Origin: Daphnia pulex
Lineage: Eukaryota; Arthropoda; Branchiopoda; Diplostraca; Daphniidae
Assembly: GCF_021134715.1 (NCBI RefSeq)
Contig: NC_060022.1
Span: forward strand, 2,485,001 to 2,549,000
DNA: 64,000 nt
Direction of reading: 5' to 3'
The first letter of the stretch is position 1; every line of letters begins with the position of its first letter. The notes below the pieces were generated by a model, which made no database searches, was not told where the DNA came from, and was given only the letters and a program-made list of their open reading frames with translations. Below, in pieces: positions 24,007-39,000 of this stretch. The translations under genes and the position numbers were made by a program.

Positions 24007-27000
24007 TCACTTATTCCCACCAGCGTCGGACTTTGCGGGAAAGTCGGTCGCTTCGTCCATAGGAGGTGGATAACTCCAGTACCACTTTTCGATCATCTTT
24101 TTTGATTTGGCACTGCTCATCGACTGAGGATCGACCGACGTCGAGGACCGCAGCGACCGACGCCGGCGAACCGCTGCCGCCGAGGCTCCCGCCGCACTAC
24201 CGGCCGGCAACTCGTCTTGACGCAGACGCACGGGCAAAGGTTGGCAATGAAAATCGTCCTCGTCTTCCTTGTCCATCGACTCGGCCAGCATCAGAATCTC
24301 CCAATCGGGATTGTAAGGAGCGGCCGGAGAGCGGGCCGGAGTCGATTTCGACGCTCCATTCGACGGAGCGCAAGCGGCGGCGGAAGCGGCCGACGCCGCC
24401 TGTCGTCTAGAACCGACAATATCCAAACTCATGGCCCTCATCTTTTTGCGTTTGGACGGCGCAATCGTTTCGGTTGCGCTGCTGCTGCTGCTGACGCTGC
24501 TCAAACTGCTCTCCTCAATGTCGACGATAAAGTCTCTGGGATTGCTGGTGACGGGCGACGACTGCATCCGGTGCCAACACGAGCCGAATTCCAGCTGCCA
24601 CAGAGGCTCCGGATTGAGAACGGCCGCCGTTGGCTGGTGCTCTTCAGCCGCAGAGTCGAGCATGTCGTCAATCGACGGGCACGGACTCGGTTGCTGATGA
24701 CTATCGCTACCGGGCGACGACGACGACTGCTGAGGGGTCGACGGGCTCGGTGGTGCCAGGTGAATAAACGAACCCTTGGAAACAGATCTCTAAGGAATTG
24801 ATAAATTGGAAATCGTTACTCATCGCTGTCTTGAGGTGATGGTGGCGTGTGTCCAGATTAATCAATTGATTTTTGAACCCCACCATCTCAACCAAACAAA
24901 CGAATCCGGTTTTATTTGGGTTGATGAAAAGAAATAAATAATAAAAAAGAAAACTGACCGCAAAATAGCGCAAGGTTCGGCTGTCGTCGTCGCCTTCGTC
25001 GTCGTCACTCTCGATGGAACTTGTTGGTTCATCCTCTCGTTCAGAGTGAGTCTCCGAACTGTCTGCCTGCTGGTGAATAACCGGTATGATACTAACCGGT
25101 AACTGGACTCCAAACGATTCCAGTTGAATTTCAAGCTGAGAAATGAGTTGGTCCTTTTTCTCCACTTCGCTACGCAGGAGATGAATTTGAGCTTGGAAGC
25201 GGGCCTGGATTTCGTCCTGTACAAAACACCCACACCACCCGCCCAGGAAGAGAGTCATTAGTTTTAACCGTAAAGCGTCCAACTATTTATGGCTCTAACA
25301 GGAGAAAGCGGCGGGCAGGAAGAACGGGAATGAGAAAAGAAATAAAATTGATACCAAGCGTTCTTGCAAGACAGTCTTGATGGCCGTCAGCAATTCGGCG
25401 ACGCACTCTTCTTTGACGCCATCGTGCCCAGAAGCTTTAAAATAAGACAGCTGCTTCTGTTCGACGCCCCCCATAGATTTGAATCCCGGGAGGAGATCCT
25501 GATGATCCAGCGGCAGGGGCGTCGGCGGCCGAACCGTCGAATCCGTCACCGCCGGCTGATGGAAGGGAAGCGGAGGCGGCGACGGCATCGTTTGAGCGAT
25601 CCGGTGGTTGTTCTTGAGGCGTTGGTGGTTGAGTTTGGTGAAATTAGAGTGACGGACAGCGTAGCCCTCGACCGTCTGCGAGCGGAGCAATTTCATCCGG
25701 TGATTCTGATCCTGCGGAAGGAGCATCTCTTTGCGCGACGCCGACTTGAGCATCTTCTTCAAGCAGACGCGCTCAGGAGTCTCGTTGCTTTCGGCCGCCG
25801 CCACCGACGTCCCCACGCCTTTGACGAGGCTCTCGACGGCCGGAATCTGTCCGCCGGCTGACGAATTTTTAGTCGTCGAAACGGTCGTCGTCCGTTCTCC
25901 GCTGCTTTCGCTCACGATCGACACGGACGTCGTCGCCGTCGTCGTCAGCGCCTTTTGGAGTTCGACGATTTTCTGTCGCTCGTTGAGAATTTTGAGCCGC
26001 TTGACGAAGGGCAGGACCGTGTACTCTGGCGACAAATCGTCGATGGAATTGTAATCGCGAGAGCTGCGGTTCTTGCACTGGCGCAGGTTGAGACGCTGCG
26101 GCCGCTGCGGCGGTCGATCACCGACGATCGTCTCATGCCTAACCGATTCCCAGTTGGTGGTCGGTTGTCTCATGGCTCCTAAATTTGCACAAATACATAA
26201 AACAACAAAATCAAAGAGAGAGAGAAGGAGGGGGAGAAAATACAAAACGATGAAATTTGGAATCCGACAGAGCCGGAAAAAAGATGATTTATGATCGCCG
26301 TACCGTAATCCACGGATGCGGGTGATTGAACGGCTGGGTTGGCGGACATCAACGGTTTGGTGGAGGCGGTGGATCGACTCGACGACTTGGAACTGGGCAC
26401 GATATCTCGTAGGATATCACTCAAGACCCCCTGAACGTCAGAGACAACCTGAATGGTATTTTGGCGTGAAAATCGCCTACCAGATAGCGGGACGCCCGAA
26501 GGACCTAGTGGCCGGCTCTTGGATGATGAAGATGATGAGGGTGGCGGCGGGGTCGACGACTGCTGCCGTTGCTGCTGGTTCAAATCGCCACTCCAGTGCC
26601 ACGGCTGTTTGATCATTGAGCGAAAATGTTGAACGGGTCGATATGGCACGTCGTCCGCTTCGGCGACCGAACAAGGAGAGTCATCCGCACGCAACGTCTG
26701 GGCCCTCCGCGGCGGCTTCTTGCGCCGGATGCCCAGTCCGGGAAAATGAGGCGCCGGGGGCCGCGGAGGGGCCAAAGGTCGAGGCGGAGGCGACGGTGAA
26801 GGCTTGCTGGATTGCCAAAAGGGCGGAGTCGGCGGAAGCGGCGGCGGCAGCGGCGGAGGCGGTTCCGCTTGTTCGAGGGAATCGATGGCCGACGACGACG
26901 ACGACGCCTGTTTGATCGTGTTCAGCCGAGACAGTCGCGTCTTGTTGAGTTTGGCCGGCTGCTGCTGCTCGCTGGCTCGACCCACCATTCCGGGCAGGGT

Positions 27001-30000
27001 CCAGCGGGCCGATTTGCCGCGCACCTTGGGCGGATCCACCGGAACGTAGTCGCGCTTATTCTTCTCGGCATTGGTTTCGTCGACGAAACTGATGTGACGG
27101 GCTTGTTTATCGTCGCGCATTGTAGACGGAGGAGGCGAAACGGGCGGCGGAGTTGATTTGCCCACGCCCACGCCATCCGCCGCAGTCGTCGTCTCCAGCA
27201 GGGCCACCGAAACCAGCTGCAACGAACGGATCGTTTCCGCATCTTCTGCTTTAGAAAGCAACGCCTCCTGCTCTTGTTGCTGCTGTTTTTCCTTCTCAAG
27301 TTCCCGCTGGCGGAGGAGTTTCAATCGCTGGAACAGAGGCAGACCGGCACCAATCACTTCCACCTGTTTTTAAATAAAATTCCGCCAAGACGATTTTGAT
27401 TATCCGGAACTGTGAATAATTTGGCGAAATAAATAAACTTACTGGCGATTCCGGTTTCTGAAGCAACGGCTGGGTCAGCCGGCAGTCCTCGCTGGAACTG
27501 TGGTGCGTCGTTTGGGCCTCGTCGCTAGCGACGCGAGGCATCCGCCGGAGCAGGTGAGATTTCGATCCGGAAGGAGATAACGACAGCAGAGTCGAATTAC
27601 CCAGCGGCACCGAACTAGCCTTAGATAATCCGCCGCCGATTCCGCCCAATGTGGAACCCACACCGCCGTAAGTGCCCATCTCGATGGTCGGACTATCACT
27701 CTTGGGCCTGCCGGAACAAAGTACAGAATAAAGTAAATACAAAATCCATTTTCCTACTCGGTTAACTTCTGCGCTCGTCTAGGAATTATTTGACGTAGTG
27801 TCGGCGTGGGAATGTGATTTAGATGCGGGGAGCTGGGTAGGCTACATATTTTCAACAACAACAAAAGAAAACGGAACATGCGCATTTATGATGTAAGCGG
27901 AAGCAGTTGATCGTTTTTTTTTGGGGAGGGGGGGGGCAGCAAAGCGTTGCTCGTGAGATCAGATTTTATGATTTTTCTGGGTCTCGCAACGGTTGGCGCA
28001 ACCGTTCGGCCGACCGGCGGGGAAAATACGCTAATCCACTGGCAAGTTTTATGGCGATTTTTCATGGCTGTAAAGTGCTGGTGGTAGTAGCGGGTTCAAC
28101 TAACAGAAAACACACAAAACGAGGTGAATTGCTCCAGCCTTTTACGTCGTTTTCTGGCACGTGAAATTTTGGTATTTTTTTAAATTTTCTTTCTCACATT
28201 TTTCCCAGTGTTGGGTGACTAGGGATGTCACCTAGCGGAAGAGCGGACAACTCGATTGGGATTGTTGGGGGGGGATTGGGGGAATAAATTCGATTGATTA
28301 CGAGGTGAAATGGAATTGATTTCCGGTCATTTACCTCCGTGATTCTTTGAAGCTTTTGCTGATGGCTTTTTTCAATCCAAACACGTCGCTGCGGATGCGG
28401 TCCGTGAATTTGGAAGCGGCCGATTGAGTTGATCCTTCGGCCCCCGCTCCCGTTCCGGCTGTCGCCGCCTCTTGCTGCTGAGCTCTCAGCTGGGCCGCTT
28501 TCTCCAGAGCCAAAAGTCCTTTGCGCGCCATTTGGGCCCGATGTTGACTGGCCATTTTCCGAGCTTCCATCAATCGTTTCCGGCCCAAACTCAGCAAAAT
28601 CTCCTGCAATTTTAGCGCGTTCATTAAAAAAATCAATGCGATTCATTTCAATCACTTTGTGGGATATCAAATATGTGGGAATGGACGAAGGGGAATTGAT
28701 TACCTCGGCTTCGGGGTAGTCTTTCATGGCCGTCAGGACATCCTCCCTGGAAAGGCTAAAGAGTTCGGCATATCCAACGGATCGAACGTCGGCCGTCCGT
28801 CTGCGTAGTAGAAAGTATTGACAACATATAGGAAAAACGATCCATCGAAACGCATCAGAGTAGTATCAGAGCTTGCTGCGAGCTCAAGCCGATCGCGTGC
28901 ACAAACAAACAGAATGTCGTGACGGCTTATTTTTTCCCCTTACTTGTTCAGTCCGTCCAAATTGAGAATGCCAATCTCTCCGAAAAAATCACCGGCCTGC
29001 ATGCTGGTCAGAACCTTGCCCGTTTCACTGCTTGTTGAAAAAGACACGATAAAGTTAAATATACAAGAAGATTGAATGTTGTTTCGATTTATTTTTTTTT
29101 CTTATTCTGTTCCGGTTTGGATTTCCCCAGACGTCCAAACGATCGGCTACCGTTTGGCATTTGGGCGGAATAAATCTTCCTCTAATTCCGGGCGTCATTT
29201 TTAGGACTTTCATTTCCTTGTTATTTTTCCACCCTTTTATTTTCCCCCTATACACATATCCGTATTTACCTAATGACTTCCAGAATTCCGTCGGCTATGA
29301 TGAACATTTCACGGGCCACTTCTCCTCGTCGGCAGATCATGTCACCAGGCGTGAAAATAGAGGCACGCATTTTGAGCACCAGATCGTGCAGGAATTCCGG
29401 CTGGCATTCTTTGAATATGCTCACCTAAATCATGCATAACAGCGGGAGGGAGGGGGGGGGGGGGAGAAAGAGATAAAAAGAAAAAAACCTTGAATATATT
29501 ATCGAGTTATTTACTAAATAGAAGCCCCAGAGTCAATGAAAAAAAAAGAAAAATCGATATTAATGTAATCTCTTTTCTCATTTTGGGCTGCGCGACGAAC
29601 TTGGCCCGTTCGTCGCTCGACCCATTTGAAAAGGACACCAACAGCAATCAGCCATTCAACACACACGAACTCTCACTCTCACGCTTCTTCCTGGATTGTA
29701 TAGAATTCTAGAGCTGAGTGACGAGAGCTGCCATCAGGAATGAAAAGATTTGAAAACGAAAAATTCCCCCAGTGTCGTCTAAACTATCGATCCCGACTCT
29801 TGAGGGACGGGGAGGTTTGTTACCCCGTTTACTGAAATTAGCAGCCGAATAGAGAGGGGGGGGGGGGAGCGTGAGAGAATTTCACGAGAATCTGAAGAGG
29901 AGCGATCTCTTCAAGTCTTTTGAACTCGATGAGATGTCGACCCTAAAGAACTGCGTGTGGACTTACGTAGCGAGAGACAACATTATGTGGAACGAGCAGA

Positions 30001-33000
30001 AGAACACACTTCTGGACGCAAAGTTTGAACAATGTCTTGTGTGTGTGTGCTCCCGGCTCGCCTGGGCACAAGTTGAGCACTCGGTTATCATTAAAAAGAG
30101 ATGCTGTACGAGATCCCCCCCCCCCCAACTCCTTGGTCGCGCTCCTAGTTACCCAAAAAGTTGGCCGTCCAGGTGACACAAACAATAGGCCAGTCTCCTC
30201 CTCGCCATGTATATTCAGTTGACGAATGAATGCAACTCGGAGCCTAACCATTCCATGTCATGTGCATAGTAACAGAACTTGTATAGTATACTTGCTGCCT
30301 GCACTGCAGCCTGGAAAATGGGAGATGTCTAAAGTATTTTTCTTTATACTATTACCTTCTTCAAAGTGGCCAAGTTGACGTGAAGTGCCAATTCGGTTTT
30401 CAACTTGTCCGGCAAGATGCGCAGTGCGGAACTGGTATCTCCTCCACCTTGGATCCTGCCCCTGCAATAAGTAGATGAAAAATACACAATCATGGTCCAA
30501 CATTTTTTTTAATTGATTTTTTTTCCCCCGATCTTCGATGTCCTTTTTTATTTTTACTTTCAGGAATTTCAAAGTCAATAATAAGGGGACGAAAAAGCCA
30601 ACGACAACCGCATCATCCTGCACACACACAGACGCTCTTTGAAGTTTGTCGAATGGAACCCAAGCGATCAATCAAGCGACAAGCTCTCCTAACTCACTCA
30701 AGGTGATGAGCGGATCGTTTCTCTACGATCCGAAACGACACAGAGTGCACTCACGAATACCGTCGTCGACGAAACCAAAAAACCAAAATCAAAACTAGAC
30801 CCAAAATGTCTGATAATAAAGACGTATGCGACTAGAATGTTGAAAAATCCATCGGGATCGCTCCTTCTAATTGAACTCGATCGCCCTTAACGAGGAAAAA
30901 TAAAATCAAAGTCGAGGCGTCGTCAGCAGTGTTATCGATTGGACTAGTACAGGGCTCTGATGGGCTCAACTTTATCTCTCTACCAACGCGGCCCTGCTGG
31001 TCGCCTGGTCTCAGCCCCAAAAGGGATCAAGAGAAAGAAGACGGGAGTCGGCGTGAGAATACCTTAAGCTGTCGGGTCGCTCTCTTTTCCCATTGTCAAC
31101 ACAGAATCGAAAGTGATGATGTCGCAAAGCAAATATTGGGAATCAAAGGGAAAACACGAGAGATTGAGAGATTCCTTCAGCAACGCCAGACTCGAAATTT
31201 TCCCATCACGACAGCAAGAGAGTTTGAACGACCTCATCTCTTTGCTCTGCCGCCGCCCGCTGCTGCTGCTCGGAGATGGATGATGATTATAAGCCCTTTG
31301 TAGATGTTGCAACACGAACCCCGCAAGACACGATATTCTATTGTTGGATAAAGTAGAGTACACGAGTACATTATCACGTCCCGCGGTCTAGTCTTGTTAT
31401 TCCACCCACTAGTTTCTCCCCCCCCCCCACCCACTCCCGTAACTGCAAGGAAAGTAAACGATTAATCGCAATCAGATCAACACCCGAGTTTGCAAAAGAA
31501 AGAAATTGTTCGCTAATGGATTCACCACTGTGTGCCATTTTCGATAACAACCGATAATTGGGTAAGGGTCTCCCAGACAGCGCAGTGGAACCAATCAAAT
31601 CATGAGTAGAGGCAGAAAATCTTATTTTAGACGAATACACGGCATAACATTTCCTATTGTGGTTACCGACTGAACGGAGTAAATGTCACTAGGAACGTTA
31701 CCTTTTTTTCTTGGAAAAATGGAGGGGAAAAAAGCAGCGAGAAAAATCCGTGCTAGTCACATTTCATTTCTCGACTTTATTAAGTCATCTTGATGATTAG
31801 AAAATTTAAAAAAAAAGATTAATTTAAAAAAATGTGAAATATGCCGACAAAAGGAGGCCGGAGAGAGATGAGTTTGAATGATGGAGTACATATGCTGATG
31901 CAGTCTAAGCACCTAGTCGAGATATTCTTAATGTACATTTCTAATTAGAGGGCGACCAGTCCAAAGCAGACTGAATTCATGAATGGGTCCTTTTCTCTGC
32001 TTCTGTCTGTATAGGCCATCTGATTTATAAACAGGCAAATCTCCCGGTTCGTTTGGGCCCCCGCAATATCGACCAGCAGTATGTCCGTCTCTTTTCTCTG
32101 ACGAGAGAGTCCCGTCCTGATTAACTTTAGCCATCGACCGCTCATCACGTCAACTCGGCTAGTTAATGAGGATTGATAGGATCTCGTTATCCTACAACAA
32201 AAACCGACTCGACGAAAACTGTCTGGCGGTTGTCATCCACTTTGTCTCGTCAAATTCTATTTGAAAATCAAGTGGAATAGTTGTCATTACCGGCTCCACG
32301 AGTAGTCGTACCAGCGCTGGACTCTTCGCTGCATACTGCGAGGAACTTTGTGATGTCTCATGTACAACTTGGCGGTATCCTAAAAAGAAAACGAAAGAAA
32401 TAATGACAAAAATTCACCCGAAACTCGTTACACACGTCACAAACAATGTCTCCTATAGCTTAAATCAATGTATATAGTTGTCGTACCAAGAGTCTTTCGA
32501 ATTCCAAACGGCTGGCATTCCGATTGGTAATGACGTTGCCCACCTGACCTGCAGAGACGAACAAACATACGTCAGCAGAGCATCAATAGAGACATTTCTC
32601 TTTGGGGAAAAATGCCGCAAATAAGATTCCGCGAATTACCGACGATAGTGGCGAAGATAAAAACGCCAATCAAATAACTGGCGATGGTGAAAATGTATCT
32701 GCAAGATGAAAGACCCCGTCAAAATATTTTAGATTCAGCACAACAACAGAAAACAAAACATAAATAAAAACCAAACAAATTCCACGGAAATGACAAAACA
32801 GGTCTACGTGCGCCAGGGAAGGTCGATCCGAATGTACGATATAAAAATTGATTTAAAAAAAAGTCACAAGCGAAAGCCTGAAAATCGGATTTGATCGGGT
32901 GGAGTTGGAGATGTGAAAACAAAGAGGCGAGCATGTATGCATGTATAGTAGTGGTCCCGACAACAATATCTTCCACCAAATTCTGTTCTCTTTGATTATT

Positions 33001-36000
33001 CAAAGACAACAAAAGATGGGGCGAGAGTCAAAAACATTTTTTGAATTGGCAACGTTTACATCTCTCGGGGTCGGAGCGGTACGTGAAATTTTGCTGCTGT
33101 CGACCTTCCCTGTTTCAGGTTGTTTTGTTTTTACTTGTATCACATCATATTATAAAAAGAAATCAATTTGAATACAAGAGAATAATGACGTGAACTGAAC
33201 GAGGAACAAAAGAAAAGGAAGTCAACCCAATCTGAAAGGAATAAGAAATGACGAAGCTGATGCCATTGGGTTGATAACTGAGCGGGGGAAAAAGTATAAG
33301 GTATAACTCGAAAAAGACCAGGCGACAACGAGAGTGGAGATGAGAGACGACGAGGCGATATCCGCGACGCACGAACGGACGTGTTTACACGTTATCTTTT
33401 AATTTCGACTTGCATCAGTTGTATAGACTTTCTTCGACAGGAGGATATAAATAATATCAGAAAGAAAATGAAGAAAAACTTCAAACATCTCAAACTGGGC
33501 AAAATGATATGGGGCCGGAATCAAAGAAAGTCATCATGTAGGTCTTTAGAAAACCGTTTCTTATTCAAATGAAAGAAAAAAATAAACTTTTTTCCCATTG
33601 GGCAGCGACATTACAAGCCGCCATTGATTGGTGTCATGGTCAAAAAGTTTTTCTTTAAAAAGGAACGGCCGTTCGAAGGCTATATACGCACACGGGACCA
33701 TTTTAAAGTACGGATTTCACGATATCTATTTGGTTTGTTGAGATGGGACAGAAGTATCGATTGTTCGACCAACGTAATCAATGAGAAGAAGAAGAAGAAA
33801 AAAGGGAAGCAATGGCAAACTATTGAATCTCGATTACAATATAGTCCGTATACAACTATACGTGAAAGCGAATAAAATCACGGAGAATATATAGTGGTTC
33901 ATTTGGCTCGTAACCTATAGATCGGATATCTCGTTTCGCCCCCATCATCTACCTCGTCGTCTGTCTGTCTGTGTACACTGTAATACGACACGAAATCGAA
34001 TTTCAAGCGTATGAGATCCAACTAAACGGGGGGAAAGATCATTCAGCCAACCAAACAAATCAACCGAAAAATAATAAGAAAGGAGTCTGACCAAATAAAT
34101 AAATAAATAAATCAGAATCATAATAATATAAGATCAATTGATTGTAGCGCGATCGGACCCTTGATTGGTGGAATGGTGGAGGATGCGGGACTTGAGGCCG
34201 CGTCTGGGCAACGCTTGCAATCCGTCGTCGTGGCCACCGTGGCCGCCGTATCCTTGGCCGGACACGCTGGCGGAAGCGACACTCCAGCGGGAAGTGTTTG
34301 AACATTGGCCGACCCATCCAGGGGCAGCCGTCGGACGAGCAGTCGCAGAAGACATGGTGGCCGATCGTTGCGGCCGATGAGGTTTTCTCGGCCGGCTGAA
34401 AAAACCAACGCCAAAAAGTTCCCGACCGGTCGACAGCAACAAAACGTATGCGCCATTGACCCCAAAAGAACAGCCGTTTCATCTCTTATTCAACTACGAT
34501 AGATTTTGACAGACCACCATTTGTTCTGCCTTCCTTTTCTTTGAAATTTTGATGTGAAATTTTTTCTTTTTTGATCGCAACAATTTCATCAAACATTAAA
34601 AAAAGGGAGGGTAGATCAAAGTCAACTGATTTTTCGTTCTGTTTTCCAATATCTCAAAAAAGAATTTTTTTCTCCAAGGGGGAAATTCACAATTGTTGAT
34701 CAAATTTTTAAAAAAGCCGATTTCAAAAATATATAGGAAATATGGAGGACGGAAAATAAAAAAAGAAAAGAGAAAGGAAATCAAAAATTGAATCAAATGG
34801 CAACTCACTCTGCGTTGGTCTCCGGAGTGGGCAGATCGCCGATGGTAGTGAGTGTAAGAGTGGACCAGTAGAGCGAGCCGAGATATTTGCGGGTCAGCGT
34901 AGCGAAATCACCTTCCGGATACGGATAGGACCAATCCGACTGGAAGCCTTCCCATTCAGACAGCAGATAGTAAAAGCAGCCAAACCAGTGGGCCAACATG
35001 AGTAGGATGTGGACCAAATTAACGACCCGCCAAGCATTCGGATACACAATTCTCGATTCCACCCTATAATAATATACAAACGAAAAGGTATGTTGATGAA
35101 AGAAAAAGAAAAATTTGAAAAATTCAAATTTTCAAAAAAAAAAAAAAAGGCGGGAGATTTGCATAAGAAGGATTTTTTGGAATATTGATCGATCCACTTG
35201 AACGAGCAGTTGATGACAGAGAAAGAGAGAGAACTATGGCTTTTTCTAATCAAAAGAAGGCACGTTCTTGGATGGGACTTCTCACTCTCCTTGGAATCAA
35301 TAGGGCGCAGTTCTCGGGATTCTCAATAAGTCCGCGGGTCCAATCAGCGACCTCTTTATTTGCACTATTGATAATAAATATTCTAGCCTTTTTATCCCGT
35401 TGTTATTTCGGCTTTCCCATTTCAAATGCTGGCGAGAATTCAACCGTATAAACAATCAGTTTGTTGCAATCGATTTCTTACGACCGAAATAAATCCACCT
35501 CCACCGGATCGATTTGCCATTTCGAATAATTATTCATTGCTGATTCTCAGAATAGTATAATAAGCAATTCCAATCGCCCCCAACCATAAACGATATGTTA
35601 CATCTAGCATATGCTAATTGAAATAGATATCTATAAAGACACAGGTAACGGTACTTTAAGGACTAGAAAGTAAAATAAATAATTACACATAGTAAAAGGC
35701 GAAGACTCGGTAGAGTTTGGTCAAGCGTAAGAAGCGGGCGGCTGGCCGCCATCGCGCCATGACTGGGTTGGCCACTTGGTCCGTCAGCAGCATCCAATCA
35801 ATGGGCAGCAAACTGAAGATATCAATCAGGAAGGCCTTTGAGCGAATGTAGTGGGCTGCTAGCATGCGGCTGTCGTGGACCATGATGCCCTGCTCCAGGT
35901 AGCCGGTTCGGAACTGGACGGCAATGTCCAGGGCGTAGGCAGCATCTCCGAGGGCGTCGCACACGTTCCAGGCGAACAGGTTTTCGCCCTGCTGGAGTTC

Positions 36001-39000
36001 GGGAAAGGCCAGCCGGACGACGACCGTCCATAAATTGTAGAGGACCCAAAGAGCCAAAAAGGCCAGCCAGTAAAATAATCCGTTTTCGTCCGGATTAAGG
36101 ACGGATCGGGGCGGTTTCTGGTGGCGGCGACGGCGTTTGACCTTTTCGGAGGCCGAATTCGAAGATCCAGTGCCACCACCGGCCACTTTGCTGTTGTCTC
36201 CCAAGGCCGGCAATCCACCCCCGCACGTTCCGCTCCCGCCGTTGCCACCCGAGCTACTTCCGCCTTCGTCCGTCGCATCGAATGTCTCCTACCGGAATCA
36301 TCCCGTCCATCAATAAAAATAATAGCAAATTTATTAATGAAATAAAGAATCACATTTCTTATTTTTCTCGACTAAAAGTCTCTACAGTTGATCCCCTCGT
36401 ATTTAATTCAGACGTCATCTTCTTTTAACGTCCATTAATTGCTCATTAAAAACCCATGGGCGGCGTTTGCCCTGCGGCCGTTTCACGTTACCAGTAGATA
36501 TAAACAGGCACCCGTGAAATAATCGCTAGCTTGTCTTAATAATAAAGTAGCACAGTATGGAATTCGAGATGAGAGATCGGCTCTGTATAGTTTTCTTTTT
36601 TTTTGTTTTTAAATTCTGAGTCAGCCATTGGCTTGGTTGAAGAGGACTCCCGGAATTGGTAGAAAGTCACGAGCGTGATGCATGATCCAACGAATGCATT
36701 TTGGCATGTCCAATGAAATACACAAAAGCCCTGACGGTTCGAGTCCTCCTCTTTGCATACGTGAGGATCTAGAGCCCACTATAATGTCCCGAATAACCTA
36801 TGCGAGAAGAAAGAAACCCAAAAGAAAGAAAAGCAACGACGTTCTGGAAAGAAAAGGGGAAAAAATAAAAAAAAAACTAACTGGATCGATGTTTTAACTT
36901 TTAAGCTTTTCACCCCCCCCCCCCCCCCCTATACAACACGTCCGGAAGGGAGAGCAACAAGGTTGGGGCGGGCAGAGAGATCCGTGCTCGGGTACAATGC
37001 GAAACAACACCATGGACGTCATGGACATCTTTTACGTGGACGGAAAAAATCAAAAGGATAGTATGTCTAATCCACCGACAATCTCTCGGAAATTCCAAAC
37101 AAGGACAACAAAACAAAAATATATGTCGCCTATCGATTGACAAAATCTAAGCACAGCTCCCCCCCCCCCCACTCACTTTTATCATGGCATTATCTATAAA
37201 ATGAAAGAAAAAAGAAATCGTGAACGAGAAATGTACACTGTCAGGCCTGAGCTCTACCGAGACAGTTGCTATATCGTGCAGAGCGGTCGTGTATGCACGC
37301 TGGAGTGTAATAAACCGCCACAGGCTTTATTACGTCGGCTCGAGAGGTAAGATATGTATAAAAAGAAAAGAAAAAAGGTAATAAAATCAAACGTAATCAT
37401 GGCTGCACGAAAAATCGATGGCTTCGAACGTATGGCGTAAGTAATTAATTGATTTCAAGATAAGAGACCCAACGCCATGTCCTTGTGTAGACTTTTATTG
37501 CGTAACTTCTTTTTTTGTTTGTCTGCATATTGTCGCACAGTTTCGATTTAAAAAAAAAGGCCGAAGAACAAGAGGCCGTTGCAACGACTCGAAACCCAAA
37601 AGTCAACAGCCAACGAATTGTGTTTCCTGCATTGTCTTTGATGTTCATCGCGACTGTCAACTGCTGTCGTAATCATCTCTTGACGGAATCCCGTCAAGAG
37701 CCATTGCGTCCCCCCCCCCCTCCGGTTATTGTTTTAGCACCGACTGAACTGCTCTAGACAAGAATTTGTCCTGTAACAATTTTAAATTCGACTTTTGGGA
37801 GGTTTCTCTCATTGTAGTTGCGCATTTTATTTATTTCCCAATTGAATTTCTCCCCCCTCACCTTGGGCTTGTTTGTTGTTTGATTGAATCAAATAATTTT
37901 TGTGTTTTTACCTGAGCTTCCGGGAATTGGCGGGTTGAGAATCGAGCGATGAAGGAATCCTCACGTTTGAGCGACGTCTTCTTGGACTGGGCGACCGAGC
38001 TGGAGATGGCGCTGGTCAATTGGACGGTCGTCCGCAACTTCATCCATCGCTGAGCGCTCCTCGACCTGCCCTCGACAATCGAAGACGGATCATGTGAAGC
38101 CGATGGTTGAGGCGCCGCGTCGGGCCCCATAGAGGCGGCGGCCCCCCCGTTGCCGTTATCGCCAATTCCGGGACTCCTTATTTAGTTTTTAACACACACA
38201 CACACAGACACGCACACACATCCCGCAACGTAGTCGTCGTGCGTATTGTTTTTGTTTGGTGGTAGTACGAATGCAGGAATAGAATTGGTCGTTTGCGCGG
38301 GGGGTTGTACGCCCATGCACCATTAGTTTTTGGGGGTACGCGGTACAAGTGGTGGTGGTGGTGATACACAAGCGGTAGATTTCGAAGTTGGTAGAGTAGT
38401 TTCGAAGAGTTTTTTTGGAGTCGGTCCGGTTAAGATAGAGGAGATGGTCCAGCGATCGACGTGACAACAGCCGAGTGGGCACATGGGTTACAGAGTGGTA
38501 ACAAGACGGTGTCGAGCAGGACCAGAAATCAGACAAAGATGGAGAGGGGTTTTGTTTTGTTTTTGTTTTGGACAAGAGAGCAGACGAGACGATGGTTGTT
38601 TCAAGAGAGAGAGATAGAAAAATACACAAAAGAAAGAGAGAGAAAGAAAACAAAACAGATCAGCCGCAAGCAACAGCGCAGACACATTTTCTTTTTTTTG
38701 TTTTCCAACAACAGCGGCACATAAAGGCAAACCAAAGATCGTCTCAAGAGTTTGGTTGAGAGTTCACGTCTAGACATATGTGTGAGATATCAAAGTCTAC
38801 ACGTATGATTGATCATTGGATACATTTACATCTTTTTCTGCCAAATCTTTCGAAAATCTCTGCATGACGTTATGTGCAGGTGGGAATCCCAACATTTCTT
38901 ATCACTTACACTGTTCAAGCCTACAGAATCTAATAATAACGCAATCTCGGCGCGGTCAACGCACATTTGGCCGATTACATTGGCCTCTGCGGACAGTCAA

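Noticed and set aside
24066-27373. Many long open frames on the plus strand opposite the Cngl tail
   Set aside because: They mirror GC-skewed codons of the real minus-strand exons, contain Arg/Gly/Ser mixtures without domains, and lack splice-consistent structure.
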